Source: Cellulosimicrobium cellulans (lineage in GTDB: Bacteria; Actinomycetota; Actinomycetes; Actinomycetales; Cellulomonadaceae). Taken from it: 58,454 nt of DNA. Of this stretch, positions 1-9,619 are shown in pieces. The notes beneath the pieces are model-generated. The model worked only from the letters and a program-made list of their open reading frames with translations, searched no databases and had not been told where the DNA came from. A program made the position numbers and the translations under genes. The stretch lies in contig NZ_BJNZ01000030.1 of NCBI RefSeq assembly GCF_006539945.1, forward strand, positions 1-58,454, in the 5' to 3' direction. Position 1 is the first letter of the stretch. Every line of letters begins with the position of its first letter.

Positions 1-491
1 CGGGTCCGGGCGACGCGCACGTCGACCCGGCGCCGTCGGGCGAGGCCGCCGACCCGGCGCCGAACGTGACGCCCGCCCCCGCCCCGGCGTCCGCCGCTGC
101 GGTCCCGCCCGGGCCGGGCGCGATCTCCGCGGAGGGCGCCGCCGTCGTCGAGCGGACCAACGCGGAGCGTGCCGCGGCGGGCTGCGGCCCGCTCGTCGTC
201 GACGAGCGCCTCACGGCCGCGGCGCAGCTCCACAGCGAGGACATGCTCGCGCAGGGCTACTTCGACCACACGAGCCTCGACGGCCGCTCGCCGTGGGACC
301 GAGCGAAGGCCCAGGGCTACGCGAACCCGGGCGCGGAGAACATCGCGAAGGGTCAGGCGACGGCCGAGGACGTGGTGCGCGCGTGGATGGACTCGCCCGG
401 GCACCGGGCGAACATCCTCGACTGCGACCTGCGCGAGATCGGCGTCGGGCACGCGGACCGGGTGTGGACCCAGCTCTTCGGCTGGGGCTGA
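1..491 (+). CDS. CAP/SCP-like secreted protein, 5' end missing
   Basis: The gene enters the window already open in frame (first full codon at position 3) and ends with TGA at 489-491, so the N-terminus and any signal peptide lie outside. The visible part begins with an Ala/Pro-rich linker and then a CAP domain of the bacterial YkwD type. The family hallmarks are present: NAERAAAG near the start, AQLHSEDM, YFDHTS, GENIA and SPGHRANIL. The His and Glu residues in these motifs form the CAP cavity. Two cysteines (AGCGP and LDCDL) probably form a disulfide, fitting an extracellular protein. Bacterial CAP proteins are secreted or wall-linked; their biochemical activity is mostly unknown. No function beyond the fold can be given. 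Confidence 0.85.
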   Translation, partial: GPGDAHVDPAPSGEAADPAPNVTPAPAPASAAAVPPGPGAISAEGAAVVERTNAERAAAGCGPLVVDERLTAAAQLHSEDMLAQGYFDHTSLDGRSPWDRAKAQGYANPGAENIAKGQATAEDVVRAWMDSPGHRANILDCDLREIGVGHADRVWTQLFGWG

Positions 492-516
492 GCGTGCACC
501 GCGGCCGCTACCCGGT

Positions 517-1089
517 TCAGAGGAGGGACGACTCCCCGGCCGCGCGAGCCTCGCGGTCGAGCAGGCTGCGCTTGACCTCCAGGCCGTAGCGGAACCCGCC
601 GAGGCTGCCGTCCGTGCGGAGCACGCGGTGGCACGGCACGAACAGTGCGGCCGCGTTCATTGCGCACGCGCCCGCGGCGGCGCGCACGGCGGCGGGCCGT
701 CCCGACAGCTCGGCGTAGCGCGTGTAGGTGACGGGGTCGCCCGGCTCGACCGTGCGCAGCACGTCCCACGCGTGCGCGCGGTAGGGCCCGGAGACCTGGC
801 GCACGGGCACGGCGTCGATCGCGTGCACGTCGCCCGCGTAGTACGCCCGGACCGCGGCGACGGCCGGGACGACGGCGGGTGCGTCGTCGGGCACCTGCGA
901 GACGTCCGTGGGGCGCAGGTCGGGGTGGACGAGCGCGACGAGCGCCGCGGGCTCGGCCGTCCAGCCGGAGGCGAGGACGGTTCCGTCGGGGTCGACGACG
1001 ACCGTGAACGGGCCGTCGGGCGTGGCGACCGTCGTGGTGACGGCCGTTCCGGTGGTGGTCGTCGCGGGGGCGGTGGCTGTGGTGGTCAC
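517..1089 (-). CDS. ogt: Methylated-DNA--[protein]-cysteine S-methyltransferase
   Basis: This 190-residue protein removes methyl groups from O6-methylguanine and O4-methylthymine by transfer to its own cysteine, a one-use suicide reaction. The active-site motif FVPCHRVLR is intact, and the preceding helix-turn-helix region ([12 protein letters not shown]) and the downstream [17 protein letters not shown] match the Ogt/MGMT C-terminal domain. The N-terminal third is the usual weakly conserved RNase H-like lobe. The GTG start overlaps the stop of the upstream Ada/AlkA gene by four bases (GTGA), so the two are almost certainly cotranscribed and translationally coupled. Together they form an adaptive-response operon against alkylation damage. 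An alternative start further upstream is unlikely because it would run deep into the preceding gene. Confidence 0.93.
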   Translation of the reverse strand: MTTTATAPATTTTGTAVTTTVATPDGPFTVVVDPDGTVLASGWTAEPAALVALVHPDLRPTDVSQVPDDAPAVVPAVAAVRAYYAGDVHAIDAVPVRQVSGPYRAHAWDVLRTVEPGDPVTYTRYAELSGRPAAVRAAAGACAMNAAALFVPCHRVLRTDGSLGGFRYGLEVKRSLLDREARAAGESSLL

Positions 1090-2708
1090 GAGGTCTCCTT
1101 CGTGGGGGCGGACGAGGGTCGGGGGGTCGCGGCGCGCCAGAGGTGCATCGCGGCGTACGAGCGCCACGGCGCCCAGCGCTCCGCGTGCGCGACGAGCACG
1201 CGCCGGTCGTCGGGCAGGCCGAGCGCCGCGGCACCCGCGCGCAGGGCGAGGTCGCCGTCGAGCAGGACGTCCGGGTCGTGCAGGACGCGCATCGCGACGT
1301 ACCCGGACGTCCAGGGGCCGACGCCGGGCATCGCCTCGAGCGCCGCGCGCTGGGCGACGGGGTCGTCGGCGGGGGAGAGCGCGAGCGACCCGTCGGCGAG
1401 CGCGCGCGCGACCCCGAGGATCGCGGCCGTGCGGCGCGCGGGCCCGCGCACGTGGTCGGCCCCGCCCTCGGCGAGCTGCGTCGGCGTCGGGAAGAGGCGG
1501 GCCGGCCCGAACCGCGACGCGAACGGCGTGCCGAGCGCGACCGCGAGCCGCGACAGGTGCGTGCGCGCGGCGGCGACGGAGATCTGCTGCCCCACGAGCG
1601 CGCGGACGAGGATCTCCGTCGCGTCCACCGCGCCCGGGACGCGGACACCGGGCACGGCGCGCACCGACGCGGCGAGCGCCGGGTCGGTGGCGAGGGCCGC
1701 GTCCACGGCCGCGGGGTCGGCGTCGAGGTCGAACAGGCGGCGGACCCGGGCGATCGCCGCGGGCAGGTCGGCCACGGACGTGAGCTCGAGCTCGACGTGG
1801 AACCGCGCCGCGCCGCGGGTGCTCCCCGGCGGGGGTCCGTACGTCGCACGGAACGCGCCCGGGCCGTGCGGCAGCGCGAGCGTGCGCGCGTACGAGAGGA
1901 CGGGTCCGGCGAGGTCCGCCACCTCGACGCCGTCGACGGCGCGCGCGGCGAGGAACGCGAACACGCCGCGCGCGTCGAAGGGCTCGCGCAGGGGAAGCGT
2001 GAGGTCGAGCACCGCGGTGGTGCCGGCGTCGTCCCCGACGGCGCCCGCGTCGTCGGGGCTGAGGACGGCACCACCCGACCCGGCGCCGCCGCGGGGAGGG
2101 GCTGAGCGGTCGGGCCGCGCACGACGGCGCAGCTCGCTCGGCGTCGTGTCGAAGACCTCGATGATCGTGTCGTTGAACTGCCGGACGCTGCCGAACCCCG
2201 CGGCGAACGCGACGTCGGCGAGGCGGAGGTCGGTGCCCGTGAGCAGGGCGCGCGCGGTCTGGGCGCGCAGCGCGCGGGCGAGAGCGACCGGGCCGGCGCC
2301 CAGCTCCGCGACGAGCACGCGGTGCACGTGCCGGGCCGAGTACCCGAGGTGGGCGGCGAGGCCGTCGACGCCCTCGCGGTCCACGACACCGTCGGCGACG
2401 AGGCGCATCGCGCGGGCGGAGAGGTCGTGCCCGAGGTCCCAGCTCGGCGTGCCGGGCACCGCCTCGGGGAGGCAGCGCTTGCACGCGCGGTAGCCGGCCT
2501 CGTGCGCGGCCGCGGACGTGAGGTAGAACGTGACGTTCTCCGGCTTGGGCGTGCGCGCGGGGCACGACGGGCGGCAGTAGATGCCCGTGCTGCTCACGGC
2601 GGTGATGAACTGGCCGTCGAACCGTCGGTCACGCGACGCGATGGCACGGTAGCGCTCCGCGAACACGGGGTCCGCAACCGCGCGGGGAGTCGCGAGGGTC
2701 GTCGTCAT
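1086..2708 (-). CDS. Ada-type regulator / AlkA 3-methyladenine DNA glycosylase fusion
   Basis: A 540-residue three-part protein. Residues 20-85 are the Ada zinc domain, with four cysteines at 45, 49, 76 and 79; Cys45 corresponds to the methylphosphotriester-accepting cysteine that switches Ada on. Residues about 86-195 form an AraC-type double helix-turn-helix. The rest is AlkA: LVGQQIS, the helix-hairpin-helix [11 protein letters not shown], the catalytic aspartate in LLDGDLALR (Asp486) and the closing [13 protein letters not shown]. It should bind its own promoter when methylated and excise alkylated purines. It leads an operon with ogt. Known actinobacterial AdaA-AlkA fusions have the same order. 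A linker at about 195-225 is Ala/Pro/Arg-rich and probably disordered. Confidence 0.93.
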   Translation of the reverse strand: MTTTLATPRAVADPVFAERYRAIASRDRRFDGQFITAVSSTGIYCRPSCPARTPKPENVTFYLTSAAAHEAGYRACKRCLPEAVPGTPSWDLGHDLSARAMRLVADGVVDREGVDGLAAHLGYSARHVHRVLVAELGAGPVALARALRAQTARALLTGTDLRLADVAFAAGFGSVRQFNDTIIEVFDTTPSELRRRARPDRSAPPRGGAGSGGAVLSPDDAGAVGDDAGTTAVLDLTLPLREPFDARGVFAFLAARAVDGVEVADLAGPVLSYARTLALPHGPGAFRATYGPPPGSTRGAARFHVELELTSVADLPAAIARVRRLFDLDADPAAVDAALATDPALAASVRAVPGVRVPGAVDATEILVRALVGQQISVAAARTHLSRLAVALGTPFASRFGPARLFPTPTQLAEGGADHVRGPARRTAAILGVARALADGSLALSPADDPVAQRAALEAMPGVGPWTSGYVAMRVLHDPDVLLDGDLALRAGAAALGLPDDRRVLVAHAERWAPWRSYAAMHLWRAATPRPSSAPTKETS

Positions 2709-2773
2709 GACTCGATCCTCACCCCGCGGACCCTCCCGTGGCTAGCGGGATTCGGACACGACGGTGGGGGCCG

Positions 2774-3745
2774 TCAGACGCGGGCGTCGAGCCAGTCGAG
2801 GACCTCCCGCAGGTAGGTCGACCGCGCGGGCTCGGGGGAGAGGGCGAGGTCGTGCGCGCCGCCCTCGACCCTGACGACCGTGACGTCGTCGCCGAGCCGC
2901 TCGGCACGCGAGGTGATGTGGCCGACGTCGAGCACGCTGTCGGTCGTGAGCAGCGCGTCGTGCCAGCCGGACGCCGGGCCGCTGCGCGCGGACGCCAGCA
3001 CCAGGACCGGGCAGTCGACGTGCAGCCCGCGCCCGACGCGCGCGTGCGCGCGCCGCACGGCCCGGACGAACCCCGCCCGCGCGGGGAAGCCCTCGATCGG
3101 CTTCCAGGCGAGGTCGAAGTCCCACTCGCCGCCCGTGCTCGAGTGCAGCGCCTCCACCCAGTGCGGGTCCAGCGCGCCCACGACGAGCCGCGGCGCGAAC
3201 CGACCGACGACGTCGATCACCCACGTCACCGGCCCGCGGAACACCCACGGCTTGTTGAGCTCGAACCACGGGCTGTTGAGCACGAGCGCCGCGAGCCGGC
3301 CAGGCCGCGCGTCCGCCCACAGGCTGGCGACGAGGCCGCCCGTCGAGTGCCCGAGCACGACGAGCCGCTCGTGCCCCTCGGCCCGGATCGCCCGCGCGGC
3401 CGCGTCGAGGTCGCGGGCGTAGACGGCGAGGTCGGTGACGAAGTTGGGGTCGTCGTCGGGCCGCGACGGCGCGCCCGAGCCGCGGCCGATCGAGCGCCCG
3501 TAGCCCCGCAGGTCGAGCGCGTAGAACCGGTAGCCCCGCGCCTCGACCGCCTCGGCGACATGGGTCTGGAAGAAGTAGTCGATGAACCCGTGCACGTACA
3601 GCACCGCGGGCCGGTCGCCCGAGGGCGCCGGGGCGTCGCGCCGCACCAGGGTCGCGACCGCGCCGTCCGGCAGGTCGAGGTCGCGGGCCACCCAGTCCTC
3701 GCCCAGCACGTCCGTGCGCCACACCGGCGTCTGCGTCTCGGCCAT
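2774..3745 (-). CDS. Alpha/beta hydrolase
   Basis: A 323-residue alpha/beta-hydrolase. It has the oxyanion-side motif YVHGFIDYFFQ, the nucleophile elbow GHSTGG with the catalytic serine, and a plausible C-terminal histidine in EGGAHDLALS. The sequence DLRGYGRS is typical of lysophospholipase/monoacylglycerol-lipase-like enzymes (Hydrolase_4 group), but the substrate cannot be read from sequence. I chose the ATG at 3745 because AGGAGA lies five to seven bases upstream; an in-frame GTG at 3772 lacks a ribosome site. It is transcribed away from the next gene and shares with it a 99-base divergent spacer. Nothing suggests a signal peptide, so it is probably cytosolic. Confidence 0.85.
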   Translation of the reverse strand: MAETQTPVWRTDVLGEDWVARDLDLPDGAVATLVRRDAPAPSGDRPAVLYVHGFIDYFFQTHVAEAVEARGYRFYALDLRGYGRSIGRGSGAPSRPDDDPNFVTDLAVYARDLDAAARAIRAEGHERLVVLGHSTGGLVASLWADARPGRLAALVLNSPWFELNKPWVFRGPVTWVIDVVGRFAPRLVVGALDPHWVEALHSSTGGEWDFDLAWKPIEGFPARAGFVRAVRRAHARVGRGLHVDCPVLVLASARSGPASGWHDALLTTDSVLDVGHITSRAERLGDDVTVVRVEGGAHDLALSPEPARSTYLREVLDWLDARV

Positions 3746-3844
3746 CCGCGTCTCCTGTCCTCGCCCCACCACGTGTCAGCAGATTCTCGCGCCTCGGCGC
3801 GATCGCTCGGCGACAACGCGCGGGTGCGGGGTAGCGTGGCGCGC

Positions 3845-5176
3845 GTGACGAGCGAGATCATCGCCCGCGTCGACGACGGCGTCGGGCACCTCACCCTGGA
3901 CCGTCCCCGCGCGCTCAACGCCCTCGGCTACGCCATGCTCGGCGAGATCGCCGACGTGCTGGAGGAGTGGCGCGTCGACCCGACCGTGCGCCTCGTGCTG
4001 CTCGACGGCGCGGGCGACCGCGGCCTGTGCGCGGGCGGCGACGTCCGGGAGCTCCACGCGTCGATCGTGGCCGGCCGTCAGGCCGACGCGCGCCGGTACT
4101 TCCGGCGCGAGTACGCCGTCGACGCGGCGCTCGCGGAGCTGCCCGTGCCCGTCGTGACGATCATGGACGGCATCACCATGGGCGGCGGCGTCGGTCTCGC
4201 CGCGCACGCGCCGGTCCGCGTCGTCACCGAGCGGTCGCGCGTCGCCATGCCGGAGACGCGGATCGGCTTCACGCCCGACGTCGGCGGCTCCTGGCTCCTG
4301 GCCCGCGCACCCGGGCGACTCGGGGAGCTGCTCGCGCTCGGCGCCGTGACGATGGACGCCGCCGACGCGATCTTCGCCGGGCTCGCCGACCACTACGTGC
4401 CGAGCGAGCGCCTGCCCGTGCTCGTGGCCGACCTCGCGGCGCTCGCGACCGCCGGCGTCGACCCGCTCGACGTCGAGGACGTGCGAGAGGTCGTGCGCCG
4501 CCACGCCCTGCCCGCACCCGTCTCGCGCCTCGTCGCCCGGCGGGCGGCGGCCGACGCCGCGTACGCGGCGGACGACGTGCCCGAGATCGTGGCGCGGCTG
4601 CGCGCAGCCGCCCGCGACGGGGACGAGCAGTCGGGCGCCGAGGCCGACGAGCTCGAGCGGCTCTCGCCCACCGCGGTCACCGTCGCGCTCGCTGCCGTGC
4701 GTAGCGCGCGCCACCTCCCAGACCTGCGCGCCGCGCTGGAGCAGGAGTACGGGCTCGTCTCGTGGTTCGTCGACACGCAGCCGGACCTCGTCGAGGGCGT
4801 CCGCGCGCAGGTGGTCGACAAGGACCGGGACCCGTCGTGGCGACCGGCCACGCTCGCCGAGGTCGACCCGGGCCTCGGCGCGGAGGCGCTCGCGTACGTG
4901 CCGGCGGAGGCGCTGTGGGACGACGCCCTGAGCCCGCGACTGGCGCGCCGCGCGGTCGAGGCCGTGGTCCGCCGGTTCAGCGAGGAGGAGCCGACGCCGG
5001 ACGAGCTGGCGGAGGCGAGCGACGACCTCGTGGTGGAGCTCGTCCAGCGGCACGACGGCGGCGGCACGGTCGTGCACCTCGCGGACTCGTGCGGCGAGCA
5101 CTTCCTCGACGGGTACTGGCCCGCGGTGCGGTTCGACGCCGTGGGCGACGTCGTCGAGGTCACCGTCGAGTCCTGA
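3845..5176 (+). CDS. Enoyl-CoA hydratase/isomerase family, 3-hydroxyisobutyryl-CoA hydrolase-like, with C-terminal extension
   Basis: Residues 1-340 match the 3-hydroxyisobutyryl-CoA hydrolase branch of the crotonase superfamily: CAGGDVREL for the oxyanion hole, MDGITMGGGVGL, and MPETRIGFTPDVGGSW carrying the likely catalytic Glu137 and Asp145, ending with the family's DKDRDPSWRPATL. The expected reaction is hydrolysis of 3-hydroxyisobutyryl-CoA in valine breakdown. Unusually the frame continues for about 100 further residues (340-443) rich in acidic residues and Val, with no motif I recognise; HIBCH proteins normally stop near 345-350. The GTG start at 3845 has no SD but follows TAGCGT (3832-3837) by seven bases, suggesting a leaderless mRNA. 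An in-frame GTG at 3836 overlaps that hexamer. Confidence 0.85.
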   Translation: MTSEIIARVDDGVGHLTLDRPRALNALGYAMLGEIADVLEEWRVDPTVRLVLLDGAGDRGLCAGGDVRELHASIVAGRQADARRYFRREYAVDAALAELPVPVVTIMDGITMGGGVGLAAHAPVRVVTERSRVAMPETRIGFTPDVGGSWLLARAPGRLGELLALGAVTMDAADAIFAGLADHYVPSERLPVLVADLAALATAGVDPLDVEDVREVVRRHALPAPVSRLVARRAAADAAYAADDVPEIVARLRAAARDGDEQSGAEADELERLSPTAVTVALAAVRSARHLPDLRAALEQEYGLVSWFVDTQPDLVEGVRAQVVDKDRDPSWRPATLAEVDPGLGAEALAYVPAEALWDDALSPRLARRAVEAVVRRFSEEEPTPDELAEASDDLVVELVQRHDGGGTVVHLADSCGEHFLDGYWPAVRFDAVGDVVEVTVES

Positions 5177-5209
5177 GACGACCGCGCCGTTCGACGGGCC
5201 CGCGACGCA

Positions 5210-5244
5210 CGACGGCCCGCCCCGGACTCCGGGGCGGGCCGTCG
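5210..5244. terminator. Bidirectional hairpin terminator
   Basis: Two perfect 16-base GC-rich arms with a three-base loop (ACT) sit between two converging genes, ending at 5176 and 5261. There is no run of Ts on either side, as is usual in high-GC actinobacteria. It probably serves both genes. Confidence 0.75.
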
Positions 5245-5260
5245 ACGGGTGGTGCTGGGG

Positions 5261-6655
5261 TCACTCGGGCGGGGGGCGCAGCCGCGTCGCGTCGTCGATC
5301 TCGTCGTCGGGTCCGCCCGGTGCCGGGGGCCCGTCCGGGCCGGGGCCGGGCTGCGGCGGGAGCGGCTGGGTCGGTGCCGGCTGCTGGTGCGGCGGCAGCG
5401 GCTGGGTCGCGCCCGGCGGGACGGGCGGCTGCGCGGGGAGCGGCGTCGTCGGCGACGACTGCGGGTGCGGCGCGCCGGGAGGGGCGTACGGGGCCGCGCC
5501 GGGGTAGCCGCCCTGCGGCTGCGGCGGTGCCGGCGGCTGCGCGCCGTACTGGCCCGGCGCCGGAGGCTGTGCCCCGTAGCCCTGCGGCGCACCCGGCTGC
5601 CCGGGGTAGGCGCCCGGCTGCTGACCCGGGTACGCGCCCGGCTGCTGGCCCGGGTAGCCGCCCTGCTGGCCCTGCTGGCCCGGGTAGGCGCCGGGCTGGC
5701 CCTGCTGGCCGGGGTAGGCACCGGGCTGGCCCGGCTGCTGTCCGGGGTAACCACCCTGCTGGCCCGGGTACTGGCCCTGGGGCTGACCGGGGTACTGGCC
5801 GGGCTGACCCGGGTAGCCGCCCTGCTGGAAGCCGGCGGCCTGGCCGTCCTGCGTGCCCGGCTTGGAGCGGAGCACGAGCCAGAGCACGAGGCCGATGATG
5901 CCGAGCAGCACGACGCCGCCGATCACGAACCAGAGCCAGGCCAGGGAGCCGGAGTCCGAGGCGTCGCCCGCGCTGTCGCCGCCGTCCGGAGCGGTGGCGC
6001 CGTCCGAGTCGCCGGTGGCCTCGTCCGAGCCCTCGTCGCCCGACCCTGCAGCGCCGCCCGCGACGGCCGAGCCGCGCGCCGTCATCTCGTTGACCTCGCC
6101 GACGACCGGCGTCCAGGTCACCGTGTTGCCGTCGACCTCGCCGTTGGACTCGGCGACCTCACCGGGGAAGGTGATGGAGATCTTGATGTCGAGGCTGTCC
6201 ATCATCTGCTGCGTGAGCTCGTCGCTCGTCGCGTCACCCGTGTCGGGGTTGAACTCCTCGCCGGTCATGTCCATCGACCCGCTCACCACGTACTCGTCAC
6301 CCTCGCGCGCGACCGAGATCGAGTCGGCCCCGGCGGACGAGAGCTGCGAGATGGGCTGGTCCGCGTACGTGATCTTGGTGCCCGTGTACCCGTCCTGGGC
6401 GTACGGCTCCTGGGTCGCGCCCTCGGGGAGCTCGGACTCCATCTCGGAGCCCATCTGGTCCCACAGCTCCTGCGGGTCCGACCCCATCGACGTGGCGAGC
6501 TCGTCGCTGAACGCCATGACGACGCTGCCGTCGAACGTGTCGTCCTCGTTGAGGGTGAGGGCCATGTCCATCCTCATGCACCCCGCGAGGAAGAGTGCGA
6601 GGGTGGCGAAGAGGGCAGCGAGGCCGAGTCGTCTGCGCAAGGGTGAGGAGTTCAC
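5261..6655 (-). CDS. LppM-like lipoprotein with TM segment and YPGQ-repeat tail
   Basis: A 464-residue surface protein. The N-terminus has RRR followed by a hydrophobic stretch and the lipobox LAGC with Cys26, so a diacylglycerol-linked lipoprotein is expected. The next ~190 residues ([19 protein letters not shown]...) resemble the LppM domain of mycobacterial lipoproteins. An acidic Ser/Gly linker, one transmembrane helix ([19 protein letters not shown]) and a short basic stop-transfer follow. The last ~190 residues are a low-complexity, presumably cytosolic, Pro/Gly/Gln tail built on YPGQ units. A second membrane anchor after a lipobox is notable. The GTG start lacks a good SD; no better alternative gives a lipobox signal. 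Function unknown. Confidence 0.8.
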   Translation of the reverse strand: MNSSPLRRRLGLAALFATLALFLAGCMRMDMALTLNEDDTFDGSVVMAFSDELATSMGSDPQELWDQMGSEMESELPEGATQEPYAQDGYTGTKITYADQPISQLSSAGADSISVAREGDEYVVSGSMDMTGEEFNPDTGDATSDELTQQMMDSLDIKISITFPGEVAESNGEVDGNTVTWTPVVGEVNEMTARGSAVAGGAAGSGDEGSDEATGDSDGATAPDGGDSAGDASDSGSLAWLWFVIGGVVLLGIIGLVLWLVLRSKPGTQDGQAAGFQQGGYPGQPGQYPGQPQGQYPGQQGGYPGQQPGQPGAYPGQQGQPGAYPGQQGQQGGYPGQQPGAYPGQQPGAYPGQPGAPQGYGAQPPAPGQYGAQPPAPPQPQGGYPGAAPYAPPGAPHPQSSPTTPLPAQPPVPPGATQPLPPHQQPAPTQPLPPQPGPGPDGPPAPGGPDDEIDDATRLRPPPE

Positions 6656-6781
6656 TGACCCAGCATGTCGCGGATCGTCGCCCGAGGCGAGGGTCGATGC
6701 CGATTTGAGACGGAATGCGGCCGGGAGTTCATCCGCTCCGGACGACGGACCACGGGGAGGTCGGGCGCGAGGCTGACGAAG

Positions 6782-6817
6782 GAAGTTGAGCGGAATACAC
6801 TCAACTTCGGAGTCGTT
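6782..6817 (+). promoter_or_regulatory. clpB heat-shock promoter: HAIR operator overlapping SigH-type promoter
   Basis: Perfect 9-base arms GAAGTTGAG (6782-6790) and CTCAACTTC (6800-6808) with a nine-base spacer contain TTGAGC-N7-ACTCAA, one base off the core of the HspR-binding HAIR consensus (CTTGAGT-N7-ACTCAAG). Inside it starts GGAAT (6792-6796), followed 18 bases later by GTT (6815-6817), the spacing of a SigH/SigR-type promoter. ClpB follows 43 bases downstream. This predicts repression by HspR and activation by a disulfide/heat-stress sigma factor. Confidence 0.75.
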
Positions 6818-6859
6818 CCACTGGTCAGACCATCTTTCGAGCACCCCACCGGAGCACCT

Positions 6860-9481
6860 ATGGAAACGAAGTTCACCACGATGTCGCAGCAGGCGATCGG
6901 CGAGGCGATCCAGACCGCGTCGGCCGCCGGCAACCCCCAGCTCGAGCCCACCCACCTCCTCGCGGCGCTGCTCACGCAGGAGGGCGGGGTCGCCGTCGGG
7001 CTGCTCGACGCCGTCGGCGCGGACAAGCAGGCCGTCGGTCAGAAGGTCCGCGCCGCGCTCGTCGCACTGCCCACCGCGAGCGGCTCCGCCGTCGCGCAGC
7101 CGACGCCGTCGCGCGCCACGTCCACGGCGCTCGACAACGCCGCGAAGGAGGCGCAGGCCCTCGGTGACGAGTACGTCTCCACCGAGCACCTGCTGCTCGG
7201 CATCGCCGCGGGATCGTCGCAGGCCGCGACGATCCTCCAGCAGGCCGGCGCGACCGCCGACGCGCTGCGCTCGGCGCTGCCCGCCGTGCGCGGGAGCGCC
7301 CGCGTCACGAGCCCCAACCCCGAGGGCACGTACAAGGCGCTCGAGCAGTACGGCACCGATCTCACGGCCGCGGCCGCCGAGGGCAAGCTCGACCCCGTGA
7401 TCGGTCGCGACTCCGAGATCCGGCGCGTCGTGCAGGTGCTGAGCCGCCGTACCAAGAACAACCCCGTCCTCATCGGCGAGCCCGGCGTCGGCAAGACGGC
7501 CGTCGTCGAGGGCCTCGCCCAGCGCATCGTCGCGGGCGACGTCCCGACGTCGCTCCAGGGCAAGCGCCTCGTGTCTCTCGACCTCGCGAGCATGGTCGCG
7601 GGCGCGAAGTACCGCGGCGAGTTCGAGGAGCGCCTCAAGGCCGTCCTGGAGGAGATCCGGTCCTCCGACGGCGAGGTCGTCACGTTCATCGACGAGCTGC
7701 ACACCGTCGTCGGGGCGGGCGCGGGCGGCGAGGGCGCCATGGACGCCGGGAACATGCTCAAGCCCATGCTCGCGCGCGGCGAGCTGCGCCTCGTCGGGGC
7801 GACCACGCTCGACGAGTACCGCGAGTACATCGAGAAGGACCCGGCCCTGGAGCGCCGCTTCCAGCAGGTCTTCGTCGGCGAGCCCTCCGTCGAGGACACG
7901 GTCGCGATCCTGCGCGGGCTCAAGGAGCGGTACGAGGCGCACCACAAGGTGACGATCGCCGACTCGGCCCTCGTCGCCGCGGCGTCGCTCTCCGACCGGT
8001 ACATCACCGGTCGCCAGCTCCCGGACAAGGCGATCGACCTCGTCGACGAGGCGGCGTCGCGCCTGCGCATGGAGCTCGACTCGTCGCCGATCGAGATCGA
8101 CGAGCTCCAGCGCGCGGTCACGCGCCTCGAGATGGAGGAGGTCGTGCTGTCCGAGTCGACCGACCCCGCGTCGCTCGAGCGGCTCGAGAAGCTGCGCGCC
8201 GACCTCGCGGACCGTCGTGAGGAGCTCGCCGCGCTCACCGCGCGCTGGGAGGCCGAGAAGGCGGGCCACAACCGCGTCGGGGACCTGCGCGCGAAGCTCG
8301 ACGAGCTCCGCGTCCAGGTCGAGCGCGCGATCCGCGAGGGCGACCTCGAGACCGCGGGCCGCCTCCAGTACGGCGAGATCCCGCAGCTCCAGCGTGAGCT
8401 CGACGCGGCCGAGGCCGAGGAGCAGGCCGACGACGCGTTCGCCGCGTCCGGTCCCGAGGCCGCGCCGATGATCGCCGACAAGGTCGGTGCGGACGAGATC
8501 GCGGAGGTCGTGTCCGCGTGGACGGGCATCCCCGCGGGCCGCATGCTCCAGGGCGAGAGCGAGAAGCTCCTGCACATGGAGGACGTCATCGGGGAGCGCC
8601 TCATCGGCCAGCAGGCGGCCGTCCGCTCGGTCTCCGACGCCGTCCGTCGCTCGCGCGCGGGCGTCGCCGACCCGGACCGTCCCACGGGCTCGTTCCTGTT
8701 CCTCGGCCCCACGGGGGTCGGCAAGACGGAGCTCGCGAAGTCGCTCGCGGACTTCCTCTTCGACGACGAGCGCGCCATGGTGCGCATCGACATGTCGGAG
8801 TACTCCGAGAAGCACTCGGTGGCCCGCCTCGTCGGCGCGCCCCCGGGGTACGTCGGCTACGAGGAGGGCGGTCAGCTCACCGAGGCGGTGCGGCGCCGTC
8901 CGTACTCGGTCGTGCTGCTCGACGAGGTCGAGAAGGCGCACCCGGAGGTCTTCGACATCCTCCTGCAGGTGCTCGACGACGGCCGCCTCACCGACGGCCA
9001 GGGCCGCACGGTCGACTTCCGCAACGTCATCCTCGTGCTCACGTCGAACCTCGGGTCGCAGTTCCTCGTCGACCCGATGCTCGACGACGCGGCGAAGCGC
9101 GAGGCCGTGATGAGCACGGTGCGGTCGAGCTTCAAGCCGGAGTTCCTCAACCGCCTCGACGACGTCATCGTGTTCGAGCCGCTGACGATCGAGGAGCTGG
9201 GCCGGATCGTCGACATCCAGGTCGCCGCGCTCGGTCGGCGCCTCGCGGACCGGCGGATCACGCTCGACGTCACGACGGCCGCTCGCGAGTGGCTCGCGCT
9301 CGAGGGCTTCGACCCCGCGTACGGGGCGCGTCCGCTGCGCCGCCTCGTGCAGCGCGAGATCGGCGACCGCCTCGCGCGGATGCTGCTCTCGGGCGACGTC
9401 GCCGACGGCGACGTGGTGCGCGTCGACCGCGACCCCGAGGCCGAGGGGCTGACCCTCGGGACCGAGATCCTCACGGCCTGA
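6860..9481 (+). CDS. clpB: ATP-dependent disaggregase ClpB
   Basis: An 873-residue Hsp100 chaperone that extracts polypeptides from aggregates together with DnaK. The order is the repeated Clp N-domain (residues 1-145), first AAA+ module with Walker [11 protein letters not shown], the coiled-coil middle domain (about 405-530, rich in [10 protein letters not shown]-type heptads), and second AAA+ module with [10 protein letters not shown] and the arginine-rich [10 protein letters not shown] end. Length matches ClpB and the M-domain distinguishes it from ClpA/ClpC. The ATG at 6860 follows GGAG at a good distance. No dnaK operon is adjacent in the window, so clpB stands alone under its own heat-shock promoter. 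A strong hairpin follows the stop. Confidence 0.97.
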   Translation: METKFTTMSQQAIGEAIQTASAAGNPQLEPTHLLAALLTQEGGVAVGLLDAVGADKQAVGQKVRAALVALPTASGSAVAQPTPSRATSTALDNAAKEAQALGDEYVSTEHLLLGIAAGSSQAATILQQAGATADALRSALPAVRGSARVTSPNPEGTYKALEQYGTDLTAAAAEGKLDPVIGRDSEIRRVVQVLSRRTKNNPVLIGEPGVGKTAVVEGLAQRIVAGDVPTSLQGKRLVSLDLASMVAGAKYRGEFEERLKAVLEEIRSSDGEVVTFIDELHTVVGAGAGGEGAMDAGNMLKPMLARGELRLVGATTLDEYREYIEKDPALERRFQQVFVGEPSVEDTVAILRGLKERYEAHHKVTIADSALVAAASLSDRYITGRQLPDKAIDLVDEAASRLRMELDSSPIEIDELQRAVTRLEMEEVVLSESTDPASLERLEKLRADLADRREELAALTARWEAEKAGHNRVGDLRAKLDELRVQVERAIREGDLETAGRLQYGEIPQLQRELDAAEAEEQADDAFAASGPEAAPMIADKVGADEIAEVVSAWTGIPAGRMLQGESEKLLHMEDVIGERLIGQQAAVRSVSDAVRRSRAGVADPDRPTGSFLFLGPTGVGKTELAKSLADFLFDDERAMVRIDMSEYSEKHSVARLVGAPPGYVGYEEGGQLTEAVRRRPYSVVLLDEVEKAHPEVFDILLQVLDDGRLTDGQGRTVDFRNVILVLTSNLGSQFLVDPMLDDAAKREAVMSTVRSSFKPEFLNRLDDVIVFEPLTIEELGRIVDIQVAALGRRLADRRITLDVTTAAREWLALEGFDPAYGARPLRRLVQREIGDRLARMLLSGDVADGDVVRVDRDPEAEGLTLGTEILTA

Positions 9482-9495
9482 CGCGCAGCCCTGCC

Positions 9496-9548
9496 GACCC
9501 CGGGTCGTGCCGTCGTCGGTGGTCCCGACGACGGCACGACCCGGGGTC
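9496..9548 (+). terminator. Long hairpin after clpB
   Basis: Perfect 24-base arms (9496-9519 and 9525-9548) with a five-base loop TGGTC, 15 bases after the clpB stop. No T-run follows. The position fits a terminator for clpB, though the perfect length is more than termination needs. Confidence 0.7.
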
Positions 9549-9619
9549 CTGCCGTCCGGCCGGGCTGCGGCACCACCGCGTACCGCGCGTCCTCACGACC
9601 TCCGGGACATACTCGGTCC

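Noticed and set aside
5480-5830. Tandem repeat block that might be taken for a CRISPR-like or satellite array
   Set aside because: It is the coding sequence of the YPGQ tail, in frame and of variable unit length, with no spacers.
6656-8941. Antisense open frame across clpB that is continuous with the LppM-like gene
   Set aside because: Its upstream part is a shadow of clpB; the real gene begins at GTG 6655, just ahead of the lipoprotein signal.
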